Source: Bacillus sp. MM2020_4 (GTDB lineage: Bacteria > Bacillota > Bacilli > Bacillales > Cytobacillaceae). From it: a stretch of 64,000 nt of DNA. Both the position numbers and the translations under genes were made by a program. The notes below the pieces were generated by a model. The model was not told where the DNA came from. It did no database searches and saw only the letters and a list, made by a program, of their open reading frames with translations. This document shows, one piece after another, positions 26,280-34,794 of this stretch; positions within the stretch are counted from its first letter, which is position 1; every line of letters begins with the position of its first letter. The stretch spans positions 62,001 through 126,000 of the forward strand of contig NZ_JAANMZ010000005.1 of NCBI RefSeq assembly GCF_011250555.1. Reading direction: 5' to 3'.

Positions 26280-27104
26280 ATGAAGAAATTTTTCACCCCT
26301 CTTATTCTCTCGGTATTATTATTATGTTCATGCAGCGGATCCAATCCTTTAGTGCTTCATCAGGAAAAGAAAGTTTCAGCACAGGTATTTGCACCAATTC
26401 CCGCAGATTTTGTCCCACGAAAATTGACGATCGTTTCTGCAGGTGATTCCTTAACACAAGGCGTTGGTGATAGTACGGGTCAGGGTGGTTACCTGCCCTA
26501 CCTAAAAACAATGCTGGAAAAGGAAAAAGGGATTCAGGAAGTGGATTTCTATAATTTTGGTGTAAAAGGAAATCGGACCACACAACTGTTAAAAAGACTT
26601 AAGACGCCTGAAATGAAGGATGTTTTGCAAAAAACGGATTTGGTCATCCTTACGATCGGTGGAAATGATATTATGAAGGTTGTTAAGGATAATATCTCCA
26701 ACCTGCAAATCTCTAATTTTACAAAGGAAAAAGAGGCTTATCAAAACCATTTAACGCAAATTTTCGAGGCAATTGTTCAAGAAAATCCAAATGCGTCTAT
26801 TGTGCTGGTAGGGTTGTACAATCCATTTTCCACATGGTTTTCTGACATTAAGGAAATGGATCAGGTCGTATCCGAATGGAATCAAGTTGGGCAAAATGTG
26901 ATAGCCAATTATCAGCATTCCTACTTCGTTAAAATCGAAGATGTGTTCTTGAAAGCACCTGAAGAACTATTGTATACCGATCATTTCCACCCTAACGACA
27001 AGGGATATGAACTAATTGCCGAAAGGTTAAATGAGACCTTAGGTGATCGTGTAATACCTGACCTGGAGAAACCGTCCTATACGGTCAGTACAGAGGAGAA
27101 TTAG
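26280..27104 (+). CDS. ypmR: SGNH/GDSL-type lipase or esterase lipoprotein
   Basis: This is a secreted hydrolase of the SGNH family, 274 residues from ATG 26280 (AGGTG upstream; the GTG at 26271 overlaps that site). A lipobox-like LCSC (Cys21 region) suggests membrane anchoring. Catalytic blocks are GDSLTQGVGDSTGQGG (Ser), NFGVKGNR (Gly), IGGNDIM (Asn) and TDHFHPNDKGY (Asp-His). The substrate is unknown. It is followed without a gap by a DUF2140 protein, as in B. subtilis. Confidence 0.92.
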   Translation: MKKFFTPLILSVLLLCSCSGSNPLVLHQEKKVSAQVFAPIPADFVPRKLTIVSAGDSLTQGVGDSTGQGGYLPYLKTMLEKEKGIQEVDFYNFGVKGNRTTQLLKRLKTPEMKDVLQKTDLVILTIGGNDIMKVVKDNISNLQISNFTKEKEAYQNHLTQIFEAIVQENPNASIVLVGLYNPFSTWFSDIKEMDQVVSEWNQVGQNVIANYQHSYFVKIEDVFLKAPEELLYTDHFHPNDKGYELIAERLNETLGDRVIPDLEKPSYTVSTEEN

Positions 27105-27695
27105 ATGAAACAAAACAAATGGAAAATCGCTTTCCTGCTTTTGTTAGGAATTAACCTTTTGTTCGCTATTATTATTATTTCACTCATTACCGCTCCCGGA
27201 GATAGTAAGAAATTAAGCAAAATAAACAAAATAAACAGTCCCACTAATGACCCTGTTTCCTTTCATGTTAAATCGAACAAGTATGACTTAAATCGGCTTA
27301 TTAATCACTATATAAAGGAAGAAGCTGCTGATTCTCCCATTGATTATCGGGTCTTATTAGGGGACGAGGTCGAGCTTTACGGGACATTACCATTCTTTAG
27401 CGAAAAGTTAAATTTGAAATTAACTTTCGAACCAATTGCGCAGAAAAATGGAGATTTAGTCTTGGAGCAAAAAGCAATGTCGGTCGGAAAGCTACATCTT
27501 CCCATCTCATATGTATTAAATATTATCAGAGAGAACTATAAGCTCCCAAAGGGGGTTGAGATTCGCCCAAATGATCATCTCATCTATGTCCACATGCAGC
27601 AATTAAAATTGAAAAGCGATCTTCAAATTAAGGCAGATAAAGTTGATTTGAAGAAAGATGATATTGGTATTACGATATTGGTACCAGTGAAATAG
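27105..27695 (+). CDS. ypmS: DUF2140-family membrane-anchored protein
   Basis: The protein has 196 residues, with one N-terminal membrane segment (IAFLLLLGINLLFAIIIISLI) and an extracellular domain. It matches the YpmS layout and follows the lipase gene directly (stop TAG, then ATG). The function is not known; by position it may assist the lipase or the envelope. A strong terminator ends the operon. Confidence 0.88.
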   Translation: MKQNKWKIAFLLLLGINLLFAIIIISLITAPGDSKKLSKINKINSPTNDPVSFHVKSNKYDLNRLINHYIKEEAADSPIDYRVLLGDEVELYGTLPFFSEKLNLKLTFEPIAQKNGDLVLEQKAMSVGKLHLPISYVLNIIRENYKLPKGVEIRPNDHLIYVHMQQLKLKSDLQIKADKVDLKKDDIGITILVPVK

Positions 27696-27726
27696 GTGCC
27701 TCGTTAATACGGGGCACCTGTTTTTT
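27694..27726. terminator. terminator after ypmS
   Basis: AGGTGCC (27694-27700) pairs with GGCACCT and is followed by six T. The minus-strand DUF4397 gene ends at 27725, so it may serve both. Confidence 0.8.
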
Positions 27727-28477
27727 ATTCTTTGATGCTGATAAATTGAAACTCGGGCGTACCTTTAGATAAACCGAGAAAGACAATTGTAGTGGTCTCA
27801 TTTGCTTTGAACTGTACTTTCGGCAATGGTAGGAATACCTCTTTCGTACCTGCTGTTCTTGCCTCTAAATCAACGGTCATCGGTGTCAATCCCAAATAAT
27901 CTGTTGCTTGTTTGTAGGTAATCTTCGGAAAGATAACATCCCGATCCTTCACGGCGATATCAAGTGGCGGGGTATCGGGAGATAAGTGGATAAAGCGAAC
28001 CTTTGCTTCATTTAAAGGTACCTGCGGCTCATTCAAAAATACAAGCAGACGCATTTTTTTTATAGAATCAATCGTTGTCAGGGTGTATGATTTTCCCGCC
28101 TCAACCGTTATTTTTTTATTTAAGAAGCTATCTACCATATTTCCTGCTGGATAAATATCTACATGGTATTTACCGGGTTGTAGGGTAAGTTCCTGGCTAA
28201 CTTGTTTTAATGGGAGATCTCTTATGACTCGGTTACCATTTATATACATATCAACATTAGAGGCATCCGGGGAGGTGTGCAGCAGGCGGACTTTGGCTTC
28301 TCCCTGTTGTAATTGAGAATTTGTGCGCATGATGTTCATTGCTTTATTGAGGCTTTTAACATGTTTTAAATAGAAATGAATGTGTAAGTTTGGGTTTGAG
28401 TATTTATAATATTGTGCTAACAAATCATACATGGCAGCTTTTTGGAGATAATCAGCTTGGTTTCTTGTTTCGGACAT
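27725..28477 (-). CDS. DUF4397 domain protein
   Basis: The 250 residues hold two copies of the DUF4397 beta-sandwich pattern (KVRLLHTSPDASNVDMYINGNRV near residue 63 and KVRFIHLSPDTPPLDIAVKDRDV near 160). An N-terminal helical stretch precedes them (ADYLQKAAMYDLLAQYYKY). There is no signal peptide, though many family members are secreted. AAGGAG precedes the ATG. Function unknown; several spore-forming Bacilli carry such proteins. Confidence 0.82.
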   Translation of the reverse strand: MSETRNQADYLQKAAMYDLLAQYYKYSNPNLHIHFYLKHVKSLNKAMNIMRTNSQLQQGEAKVRLLHTSPDASNVDMYINGNRVIRDLPLKQVSQELTLQPGKYHVDIYPAGNMVDSFLNKKITVEAGKSYTLTTIDSIKKMRLLVFLNEPQVPLNEAKVRFIHLSPDTPPLDIAVKDRDVIFPKITYKQATDYLGLTPMTVDLEARTAGTKEVFLPLPKVQFKANETTTIVFLGLSKGTPEFQFISIKE

Positions 28478-28569
28478 TTTTTCAACTCCTTACTAGTGAC
28501 TTTCCTATATTTTATTCAAGCTGAAATAGGTAGGTGTCTATTATCCCATCGCTCTAAATGGAAATTTTG

Positions 28570-28598
28570 TTTACAAATGGGGAATTTTTGCATATAAT
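28570..28598 (+). promoter_or_regulatory. strong sigma-A promoter of the rsgA-paralogue leader
   Basis: TTTACA (28570-28575), a 17-base spacer and TATAAT (28593-28598). The predicted start near 28605 gives a 200-base leader before the GTPase gene. Confidence 0.7.
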
Positions 28599-28632
28599 AA
28601 GCCTAAATATGATCGAAAGTGGGTGACGTGCA

Positions 28633-28704
28633 ATGTTAATTGAAACGATGAGAGCAATTGTTGAATTGAATAATGTTGGCACAGCCCAAGGATTTTCCGT
28701 TTAG
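28633..28704 (+). CDS. 23-codon leader peptide
   Basis: This short frame begins MLIETMRAIVEL and ends GFSV-stop. It has a good ribosome site (GGGTGA 7 bases upstream) and lies in the leader of the rsgA paralogue. Codons 16-19 (GGC ACA GCC CAA) contain CACAGCCCA, which can pair with the 5' arm of the terminator downstream. The peptide itself probably has no cellular job beyond placing ribosomes on the leader. Confidence 0.6.
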   Translation: MLIETMRAIVELNNVGTAQGFSV

Positions 28705-28780
28705 GGTCTTTTTAGTAACCCTTATTAACGATGCGAATACAACCATGGGCTGTGTGTGCCTATGGTTTTTTATTTTTTTA
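28680..28780 (+). promoter_or_regulatory. attenuator: mutually exclusive antiterminator and terminator
   Basis: Terminator: AACCATGGGC (28741-28750) pairs with GCCTATGGTT (28758-28767) in a 10-bp stem with one G-U, a 7-base loop, then a long T tract. Antiterminator: CACAGCCCA (28680-28688), inside the leader ORF, pairs perfectly with TGGGCTGTG (28746-28754), which overlaps the terminator's 5' arm. Both cannot form together. A small AGGGT/ACCCT hairpin (28703-28722) lies between. Ribosome position on the leader ORF would therefore decide read-through. Confidence 0.65.
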
Positions 28781-28808
28781 AAAATAAAAGTTCGCTGGAG
28801 GAATAAGG

Positions 28809-29876
28809 ATGAATTTAGTAAAAATGGGTTTAACAGATAAAGTGTTGAGAGATTTTAATACAGGAAAAACGAGTGATGATTTGATCATCGGCCGCGTAGC
28901 CCTTGAGCATAAACGGATGTACCGGGTTTGGACAGAGCAGGGTGAATTATTATGTGAGGTTTCGGGTAAGTTAAGCTTTCTGGCTCACACGAGAGAGGAT
29001 TTTCCCGCGGTTGGTGATTGGGTCTCTTTGAAACCAAGGTTTGATGAAGGGCGTGGAACCATTAACGCTGTCTTGCCGCGAAAAAGTAAATTTTCGAGAA
29101 AAACAGCCGGTGACACCACTACAGAACAAATAGTTGCTGCAAATGTTGATACTGTTTTTCTTGTAAACTCACTAAATGAAGATTTAAATTTACGCCGAAT
29201 CGAACGCTATTTATTGTTAACTTGGGAGAGCGGAGCAAATCCAGTTATTGTGTTAAGTAAAGCAGATTTATGTCAAGATATTCCTGGAAGGCTGGCAGAT
29301 GTGGAAGCGATTGCCTATGGCGGTGTTCCTGTTATTCCCATCAGTTCTGAGACGAATAGCGGATTTGAAAAATTAGAAGAATTTTTGCTGCCAGGAAAGA
29401 CAGTTGCCCTTCTTGGATCATCAGGCGTAGGAAAATCGACTATTACCAATCGATTGTTGGGAGAAGAAAGGCAATTGGTTCAAGAGATTCGTGAGGACGA
29501 TGCGAAAGGCAGACATACGACAACCCACAGAGAGCTGATCATATTGCCGAATGGAAGTATCTTAATTGATACCCCCGGAATGAGGGAATTACAGCTTTGG
29601 GAAAGCTCTGAAGGGTTAATGGAAACCTTTTCCGAAATTGAAGAACTTGTTACCCGGTGCCGTTTTCGTGATTGCCAGCATAAGAATGAACCGGGTTGTG
29701 CGGTCGTGAAGGCAATTGAAGAAGGAGTAGTGGAGGCTGACCGGCTACACAGCTATAACAAGCTGCTAAAGGAACTGGCGTTTATTGAACGAAAAGCCAA
29801 CAAACGGGCACAATCTGAAGAACGAAAACAGTGGAGACAAATCAATAAACAAATGAAGCAGCGGAAAGGCTGCTAA
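28809..29876 (+). CDS. rsgA: ribosome small-subunit-dependent GTPase A paralogue
   Basis: RsgA is a circularly permuted GTPase that binds the 30S subunit and helps its maturation. The 355 residues contain an OB domain, G-motifs in the permuted order (SKAD near 150, P-loop GSSGVGKST at 203-211, DTPG near 244) and a zinc site Cys274, Cys279, His281, Cys287. The C-terminus is longer and more basic (KQWRQINKQMKQRK) than that of the standard B. subtilis RsgA (YloQ, about 298 residues). The gene is also not in that gene's usual prkC context, so it is probably an extra copy. The leader upstream suggests induction when translation is disturbed. Confidence 0.92.
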   Translation: MNLVKMGLTDKVLRDFNTGKTSDDLIIGRVALEHKRMYRVWTEQGELLCEVSGKLSFLAHTREDFPAVGDWVSLKPRFDEGRGTINAVLPRKSKFSRKTAGDTTTEQIVAANVDTVFLVNSLNEDLNLRRIERYLLLTWESGANPVIVLSKADLCQDIPGRLADVEAIAYGGVPVIPISSETNSGFEKLEEFLLPGKTVALLGSSGVGKSTITNRLLGEERQLVQEIREDDAKGRHTTTHRELIILPNGSILIDTPGMRELQLWESSEGLMETFSEIEELVTRCRFRDCQHKNEPGCAVVKAIEEGVVEADRLHSYNKLLKELAFIERKANKRAQSEERKQWRQINKQMKQRKGC

Positions 29877-29988
29877 GTAAGGATGCTGAACCGGTGGAGG
29901 CTGGGTCGGCATCTCTATGTGAGTTGCCAGATTTTATTTTTACTAAAACATTCTGTATACTTTATGTAACATGAAAAGGGGTGGAAAC

Positions 29989-30531
29989 GTGGAAGAGAAG
30001 CATCAAGTAGCAACATTTGCAGGCGGCTGTTTCTGGTGCATGGTGAAGCCGTTTGATGAACAGCCTGGCATTATTAGTGTTTTATCAGGTTATACCGGTG
30101 GAACCGTCGAAAATCCAACCTATCAACAGGTTTGCACTGATACGACCGGGCATTATGAAGCTGTCCAAATTACTTATAATCCGGATATTTTCCCGTATGA
30201 AAAATTAGTAGGGTTATTTTGGCAGCAAATTGACCCTACTGACGCAGGCGGTCAGTTTCATGACCGCGGCCAATCCTATCAAACAGCGATTTTTTACCAT
30301 GATGAAACACAAAAGAGGATTGCTGAAGAGTCTAAGCTACGATTGCAAGAAAGCGGCCGGTTTACTAAGCCGATTGTAACACCGATTTTGCCGGCGAAAC
30401 CCTTTTATCCGGCTGAAGAATATCATCAACACTATTATAAGAAAAACCGAGCTCATTATCAGTCCTACCATGTCGGTTCAGGACGGGCTGGATTTATCGA
30501 GAGGAGCTGGGGGGATCAAAATGGAAAATAA
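29989..30531 (+). CDS. msrA: peptide methionine sulfoxide reductase MsrA
   Basis: MsrA reduces methionine-S-sulfoxide in proteins. The GTG at 29989 is taken as start because AAGGGGTGG lies just before it; the ATG at 29971 lacks a site and is close to a likely -10 (TATACT). The 180 residues hold the catalytic GCFWC (Cys14, Cys17), the YTGG and [26 protein letters not shown] segments and EEYHQHYY. It overlaps msrB by 11 bases, as in many Bacilli. Confidence 0.94.
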   Translation: MEEKHQVATFAGGCFWCMVKPFDEQPGIISVLSGYTGGTVENPTYQQVCTDTTGHYEAVQITYNPDIFPYEKLVGLFWQQIDPTDAGGQFHDRGQSYQTAIFYHDETQKRIAEESKLRLQESGRFTKPIVTPILPAKPFYPAEEYHQHYYKKNRAHYQSYHVGSGRAGFIERSWGDQNGK

Positions 30532-30952
30532 AGATTTAAAAAAGGAATTAACACCCATCCAATATGAAGTGACACAAAAAAATGGTACGGAATCGCCGTT
30601 TCGCAATGAATATTGGAATGAAACGAGAGACGGAATTTATGTTGACCTTGTTTCCGGGAAGCCATTATTTAGTTCTTTAGATAAATTTGATGCCGGCTGC
30701 GGCTGGCCAAGCTTTACGAAACCACTGGAAGAAGAAGAAGTACTAGAAAAAGTGGATCATAGTCATTTTATGGTTCGGACGGAGGTACGGAGTAAATCTG
30801 CTGATTCCCATCTGGGTCATGTATTTAATGACGGGCCGGACCCAACAGGACTCCGTTATTGTATCAACTCCGCCGCGCTACGATTTATCCCAAAAGAACA
30901 GCTTGAAGAAGAAGGGTACGGGGAATTTACAAAACTTTTCGCTAAAAAATAA
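30521..30952 (+). CDS. msrB: peptide methionine sulfoxide reductase MsrB
   Basis: MsrB reduces methionine-R-sulfoxide, complementing MsrA. The ATG at 30521, with GGGGGG upstream, gives 143 residues. The catalytic Cys114 lies in [11 protein letters not shown], with CGWPSF and [14 protein letters not shown] before it. The zinc-binding CxxC pairs of many MsrB proteins are absent (SGKPLF in place of CxxCGxPLF), so this is the zinc-free form. Confidence 0.95.
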   Translation: MENKDLKKELTPIQYEVTQKNGTESPFRNEYWNETRDGIYVDLVSGKPLFSSLDKFDAGCGWPSFTKPLEEEEVLEKVDHSHFMVRTEVRSKSADSHLGHVFNDGPDPTGLRYCINSAALRFIPKEQLEEEGYGEFTKLFAKK

Positions 30953-30953
30953 G

Positions 30954-30975
30954 AGCCGCATTTGCGGCTTTTTAT
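30954..30975 (+). terminator. terminator after msrAB
   Basis: AGCCGCA (30954-30960) pairs with TGCGGCT and is followed by T residues. It overlaps the end of the minus-strand DUF502 gene. Confidence 0.7.
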
Positions 30976-31571
30976 GATGAACTTTTCCCTTTGGGTTTTG
31001 AAGAGGATGTCATCCCGCCGGATAAAACAAATTTCATGGCATCCTCAGGCTTAACCTCGATAATCTCCACTTGTTCCTTAGGAATTAAAAAGGTAAATCC
31101 GGCGACCTGAAAAGTTTGCGGGATATAGACGGCCACATGATCCCTTAGAGGACTGTAGAAATCCTCTAATTGCTCGGACGTAATAAAACCAATACTGCGC
31201 ATTTCAGTTCCCGGAATCACAACCAATGCTACTTTGGAAAAAGACTTTTTGTCGCCAAGGAAGGACTGTACCGTATCCTTGATGACAGAATATATGGTCT
31301 TTACAATGGGGATCTTTTCAAGAAGACGATCAATGAGTCTAATTATTTTTCCCGTTACATACTTTGTAGACAGCCATCCAAGAAAAGTGATCAAAACAAC
31401 AGTTGTCAATAAACCAAATCCGGGTATGTAATCTTCCCTAAGGTAAGGTCTCAATGAATTACCTAACAATCCGTCTAAAAATAAAAATGTTTTATAAATG
31501 ACATAAATGACAAGAATAATCGGCACAATCGTTAAAATACCATTAATAAAATTCTTTAAAATTGCTTTCAC
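30972..31571 (-). CDS. DUF502-family membrane protein
   Basis: This membrane protein has two N-terminal hydrophobic segments (ILTIVPIILVIYVIYKTFLFL and GLLTTVVLITFLGWL) and a soluble C-terminal domain (VVIPGTEMRSIGFITSE, VAVYIPQTFQVAGFTFLIPK). This is the DUF502 layout. The GTG at 31571 is preferred because GGGTGAT lies before it; an ATG at 31604 is also in frame. A Ser/Lys-rich tail ends the protein. Function unknown. Confidence 0.82.
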   Translation of the reverse strand: MKAILKNFINGILTIVPIILVIYVIYKTFLFLDGLLGNSLRPYLREDYIPGFGLLTTVVLITFLGWLSTKYVTGKIIRLIDRLLEKIPIVKTIYSVIKDTVQSFLGDKKSFSKVALVVIPGTEMRSIGFITSEQLEDFYSPLRDHVAVYIPQTFQVAGFTFLIPKEQVEIIEVKPEDAMKFVLSGGMTSSSKPKGKSSS

Positions 31572-31690
31572 ATTATCACCCACAAATTTATCATTGTCTT
31601 TCATAATATAGGCGAATGCACATACAGGTCAAGTACCCAGTACATAAAGTAACAGGGAAGAGATATAAATTATCGAGGAGTGATTCGTGT

Positions 31691-31849
31691 ATGTATGGTG
31701 GATTTGGTGGATATGGATATGATGGCTGCTGCGGTTACCCAGTCGCCCCGGTAGGTGGATGCGGAGGCTTTGGTGGTTTCGGAGCATTTGCGTTAATCGT
31801 CGTATTGTTTATTTTATTAATTATCATCGGCGCAAGCTGGGGTTTCTAA
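31691..31849 (+). CDS. YjcZ-family small spore/membrane peptide
   Basis: The 52 residues start at ATG 31691 behind GAGGAG. A Gly/Tyr/Cys-rich first half ([17 protein letters not shown]) is followed by one hydrophobic helix ending GASWGF, the hallmark of the YjcZ family of sporulation-associated peptides. Function is not established. A terminator follows at once, so it is a single-gene unit. Confidence 0.85.
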   Translation: MYGGFGGYGYDGCCGYPVAPVGGCGGFGGFGAFALIVVLFILLIIIGASWGF

Positions 31850-31854
31850 ACTGG

Positions 31855-31886
31855 AAAAAAGCTGCCTCACGAGGTCAGCTTTTTTA
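31855..31886. terminator. bidirectional terminator
   Basis: AAAAAAGCTG-CCTC and GAGG-t-CAGCTTTTTT form a strong hairpin with A and T tracts on either side. It serves the YjcZ gene and the converging potassium channel gene. Confidence 0.85.
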
Positions 31887-31888
31887 TT

Positions 31889-33250
31889 TTATCCGATGGT
31901 CACCTTTTCTTTAGGATATTTAAATTTCTCCTTACTTCCTTTTCCACGTAAGATTAGTAAACATGTAACAATTCCCACTCTTCCAATAAACATTAAGATG
32001 ATAATAAGGATTTTTCCAAAAGTTGTTAATTTAGATGTTAACCCCATTGATAATCCATTTGTACCGAAGGCTGAAGAGACTTCGAAAATGACTTCAATTA
32101 ATGTACCGTGCTCTGTAATGGATAACACGATGATGGAACTCAAACATAGGAAGGCTGCAGTTGTAAGCACGATAAATGATTTAAGTACATCTTCGCTATG
32201 AAGTTCCCGTCTAAATATTTTGATGGAGCCTTTTCCTTGAGCATAAAAAATTATCGCTAAGATCACGATGGCAAAGGTAGTGGTTCGGATCCCTCCGCTT
32301 GCACTGCTGGGTGAACCGCCAATAAACATCAAAATCGACAGGAACAACTGATTGCTGGGCGTAAAATCATTGATATCCATTGTCGTTAAGCCGGCACTTT
32401 TGGTTGTAGCCGAATGAAATAGCGAATAAAAAAACGATTCATGCCAGGTCTTGTTTGCAAAAAAGTGATGACTGTCTAAAAGAAAAATAAGTAGGGCACC
32501 AATTACAGTTAGAATGACAAAGGTTAACGTTGTTAATTTCGTAAACAAAGTAAAATGGAATTTTTTCTTTTTTTTCATGCTTAAAAAGAATTCATAAATC
32601 TCTACCATTACAGGGAAACCAATAGCACCGACAATCATTAAAATGATTATGACCGATTGAACAAAATAATCATGGCTAAATGGGCTCAACGACTCATCCG
32701 TAATATCAAACCCTGCATTGGTAGTAGCACTAATGGAAGCAAAAAAACCATGTTTAAAAGCAGTTAACGTGCTATCGTAGTAATCTTTGAACCAAAACCC
32801 TAAAATAAGGCCGCCGACTAATTCAAAGGAAACAAATATGATAAAGATCCGTTTTGCCAGCTGCACCAACCCTGCGAGATTGGACTGATTTTGGTCAATC
32901 ATAATCAGCTGCCTTTCCTTCAATCCCACTTTTTTCCCCAGCATAATCCAGAGGAATGTACTTAACGACATGACCCCAAGTCCGCCTAATTGCAGAATCA
33001 AGCATAGAAGAAAAATTCCAAAGTTACTAAAGGTCTCTTTTAATGAAATGACACTTAGGCCCGTTACGCTTATCGCACTAGCGGAAGTAAACATGGCGTC
33101 GATAAAACTAAGCGAAACATTTTCACGATGGGCTAGAGGGATTTTTAATAGCAATGTAGAAACGATTAATGCGGACAGATAAAATAGGACGATTAACTGG
33201 ATCGTCGATAATTCCTTTGTTTTTAATTGAATTTTCTTAATTGTGTCCAT
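31889..33250 (-). CDS. ktrD: Ktr-type potassium uptake channel subunit (KtrB/KtrD)
   Basis: This is the membrane subunit of a Ktr potassium importer, which needs a cytosolic KtrA/KtrC gating ring. The 453 residues contain the repeated selectivity-loop segments of the TrkH/KtrB family (ASAISVTGLSVI, SATTNAGFDI, SATTKSAGLTTMD, SAFGTNGLSMG) and about eight hydrophobic spans. The gene stands alone without a ktrA-like neighbour, as ktrD does in B. subtilis. The upstream 188 bases show no c-di-AMP (ydaO) riboswitch features. Confidence 0.92.
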   Translation of the reverse strand: MDTIKKIQLKTKELSTIQLIVLFYLSALIVSTLLLKIPLAHRENVSLSFIDAMFTSASAISVTGLSVISLKETFSNFGIFLLCLILQLGGLGVMSLSTFLWIMLGKKVGLKERQLIMIDQNQSNLAGLVQLAKRIFIIFVSFELVGGLILGFWFKDYYDSTLTAFKHGFFASISATTNAGFDITDESLSPFSHDYFVQSVIIILMIVGAIGFPVMVEIYEFFLSMKKKKKFHFTLFTKLTTLTFVILTVIGALLIFLLDSHHFFANKTWHESFFYSLFHSATTKSAGLTTMDINDFTPSNQLFLSILMFIGGSPSSASGGIRTTTFAIVILAIIFYAQGKGSIKIFRRELHSEDVLKSFIVLTTAAFLCLSSIIVLSITEHGTLIEVIFEVSSAFGTNGLSMGLTSKLTTFGKILIIILMFIGRVGIVTCLLILRGKGSKEKFKYPKEKVTIG

Positions 33251-33438
33251 ATGACCCTTTCCTTTTGTAATCTACTGCCATTCTATAATACCCATGTAAA
33301 AAAGTAAAAGAGAGTTTTATATGGTCATGGTGGTTTAATTCTTCAACATCACCTTTTCAAATGCGATGATAGAATGAAATATTGATTCATATAATGAAGT
33401 ATGTATGAATTTTAGCTTGAAAAAGAAAGTGGTGGCAT

Positions 33439-34794
33439 ATGGAAAAATCGTATCTAATCAAACCCATGCTTGATGAAATATACCCGGTCATTGATTATGG
33501 CAAAGGGGTCTACTTATATGATATGGAAGGCAAAAAGTACCTTGATGCCGCTTCCGGTGCCGTAACGGCCAATATCGGTCATGGCGTTTCCGAAATCATT
33601 GATGCGATGCAGGAGCAGGCAAAAAAAGTCTCATTTGTGTATCGCTCTCAATTTACCAGTGATGCAGCGGAAAAACTGGCGAAGAAAATCGCAGATTGGA
33701 TGCCGGGAGACTTAAACTGGAGTTTTTTTGTGAACAGCGGTTCGGAAGCGACAGAGACGGCAATGAAAATGGCTATTCAATATTGGCAGGAGCAAGGGAT
33801 TCTCACCAAGACAAAGGTGTTATCAAGATGGGTTAGTTATCACGGAATCACCTTGGGGGCGCTTTCCATGTCAGGGCATACCGGAAGAAGGGCTAGGTTT
33901 GTTCCCCTATTAGAAGATTTCCCTGTCATCAATCCACCCTATTGCTACCGCTGTCCCTACAATTTAGAGGCACCAACCTGCGGTTATGCCTGCGCTAATG
34001 AATTGGAATTGGCCATCAAACGGATTGGAGCTGACCAAATCGCAGCCTTTATTGCTGAACCTGTGATTGGGGCTTCAGGAGGGGCCATTGCCCCGCCAAA
34101 GGATTATTTTACAACCATAAAAAAAATCTGCGAGGACAACAATATTCTTTTTATCGCTGATGAGGTCATGACCGGTTTTGGCCGGACAGGAACGGTGCTA
34201 GCCTGCGAGCAATGGGATGTTATCCCGGATATTGTTGCATTTGGCAAAGGGATGGGGGCTGGTTATGCACCAATTGCTGCCGCCGTTGCCAGTGAAAAGG
34301 TAATGGCCCCGATTCTGGCCGGAACAAAATCAGTGATGAGCGGGCATACATTAAGTGCAAATCCACAGTCCTGCGCCGTGTCTTTAGCTGTCTTGGAATA
34401 CTTGGAAAAAAGCGAGATTATCAAAGATGTAGAAGCAAAGGGCGCTTTTTTGAAAACTCAGCTTGAAAAGTTAAAAGAGCAATATTCCTTTATTGGCGAT
34501 GTCCGTGGTAAAGGTTTGCTGCTTGGTATCGAATTTGTTGAAGATCGTGAAACCAAAAGGCCATTCCCGAGAAAGGCTATAATAACCCAAAAAGTGGTAG
34601 GGCTTGCAAAGGAGAAAGGCCTCCTTGTTTATCCTGCAGGTTCCGGGATCGATGGGATGAATGGTGACGCCATTATCATTTCTCCTCCCTTAACAATCAC
34701 CGGAAAGGAGATTGAGAACTTACTATTATTAGTAAAGGAAACATTTGCTGCTTTTTCAAATCAAATAAATGCAGATACGGTTGGTGATAGCTAA
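33439..34794 (+). CDS. yodT: class III aminotransferase (lysine catabolic locus, YodT-like)
   Basis: This PLP enzyme has 451 residues. It shows VNSGSEATETAMKMA, the Asp of FIADEVMTGFGRTG and the PLP Lys in AFGKGMGAGYAP. It heads aminotransferase-CoA-transferase-deacylase-acetyltransferase genes in the order yodT-S-R-Q-P of B. subtilis. It probably deaminates an acetylated beta-lysine derivative, by context. A CATATAAT (33388-33395) upstream could be a sigma-E-type or sigma-A -10, but no clear -35 is seen. The stop abuts the next ATG. Confidence 0.9.
   Translation: MEKSYLIKPMLDEIYPVIDYGKGVYLYDMEGKKYLDAASGAVTANIGHGVSEIIDAMQEQAKKVSFVYRSQFTSDAAEKLAKKIADWMPGDLNWSFFVNSGSEATETAMKMAIQYWQEQGILTKTKVLSRWVSYHGITLGALSMSGHTGRRARFVPLLEDFPVINPPYCYRCPYNLEAPTCGYACANELELAIKRIGADQIAAFIAEPVIGASGGAIAPPKDYFTTIKKICEDNNILFIADEVMTGFGRTGTVLACEQWDVIPDIVAFGKGMGAGYAPIAAAVASEKVMAPILAGTKSVMSGHTLSANPQSCAVSLAVLEYLEKSEIIKDVEAKGAFLKTQLEKLKEQYSFIGDVRGKGLLLGIEFVEDRETKRPFPRKAIITQKVVGLAKEKGLLVYPAGSGIDGMNGDAIIISPPLTITGKEIENLLLLVKETFAAFSNQINADTVGDS

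Noticed and set aside
29880..29920. Terminator after the rsgA paralogue (GATGC...GCATC)
   Set aside because: The stem is interrupted and no T tract follows, so it was not listed as a terminator.
33251..33438. Possible c-di-AMP (ydaO) riboswitch before the Ktr gene
   Set aside because: The region is too short and lacks the conserved ydaO cores; only promoter-like sequence is seen.
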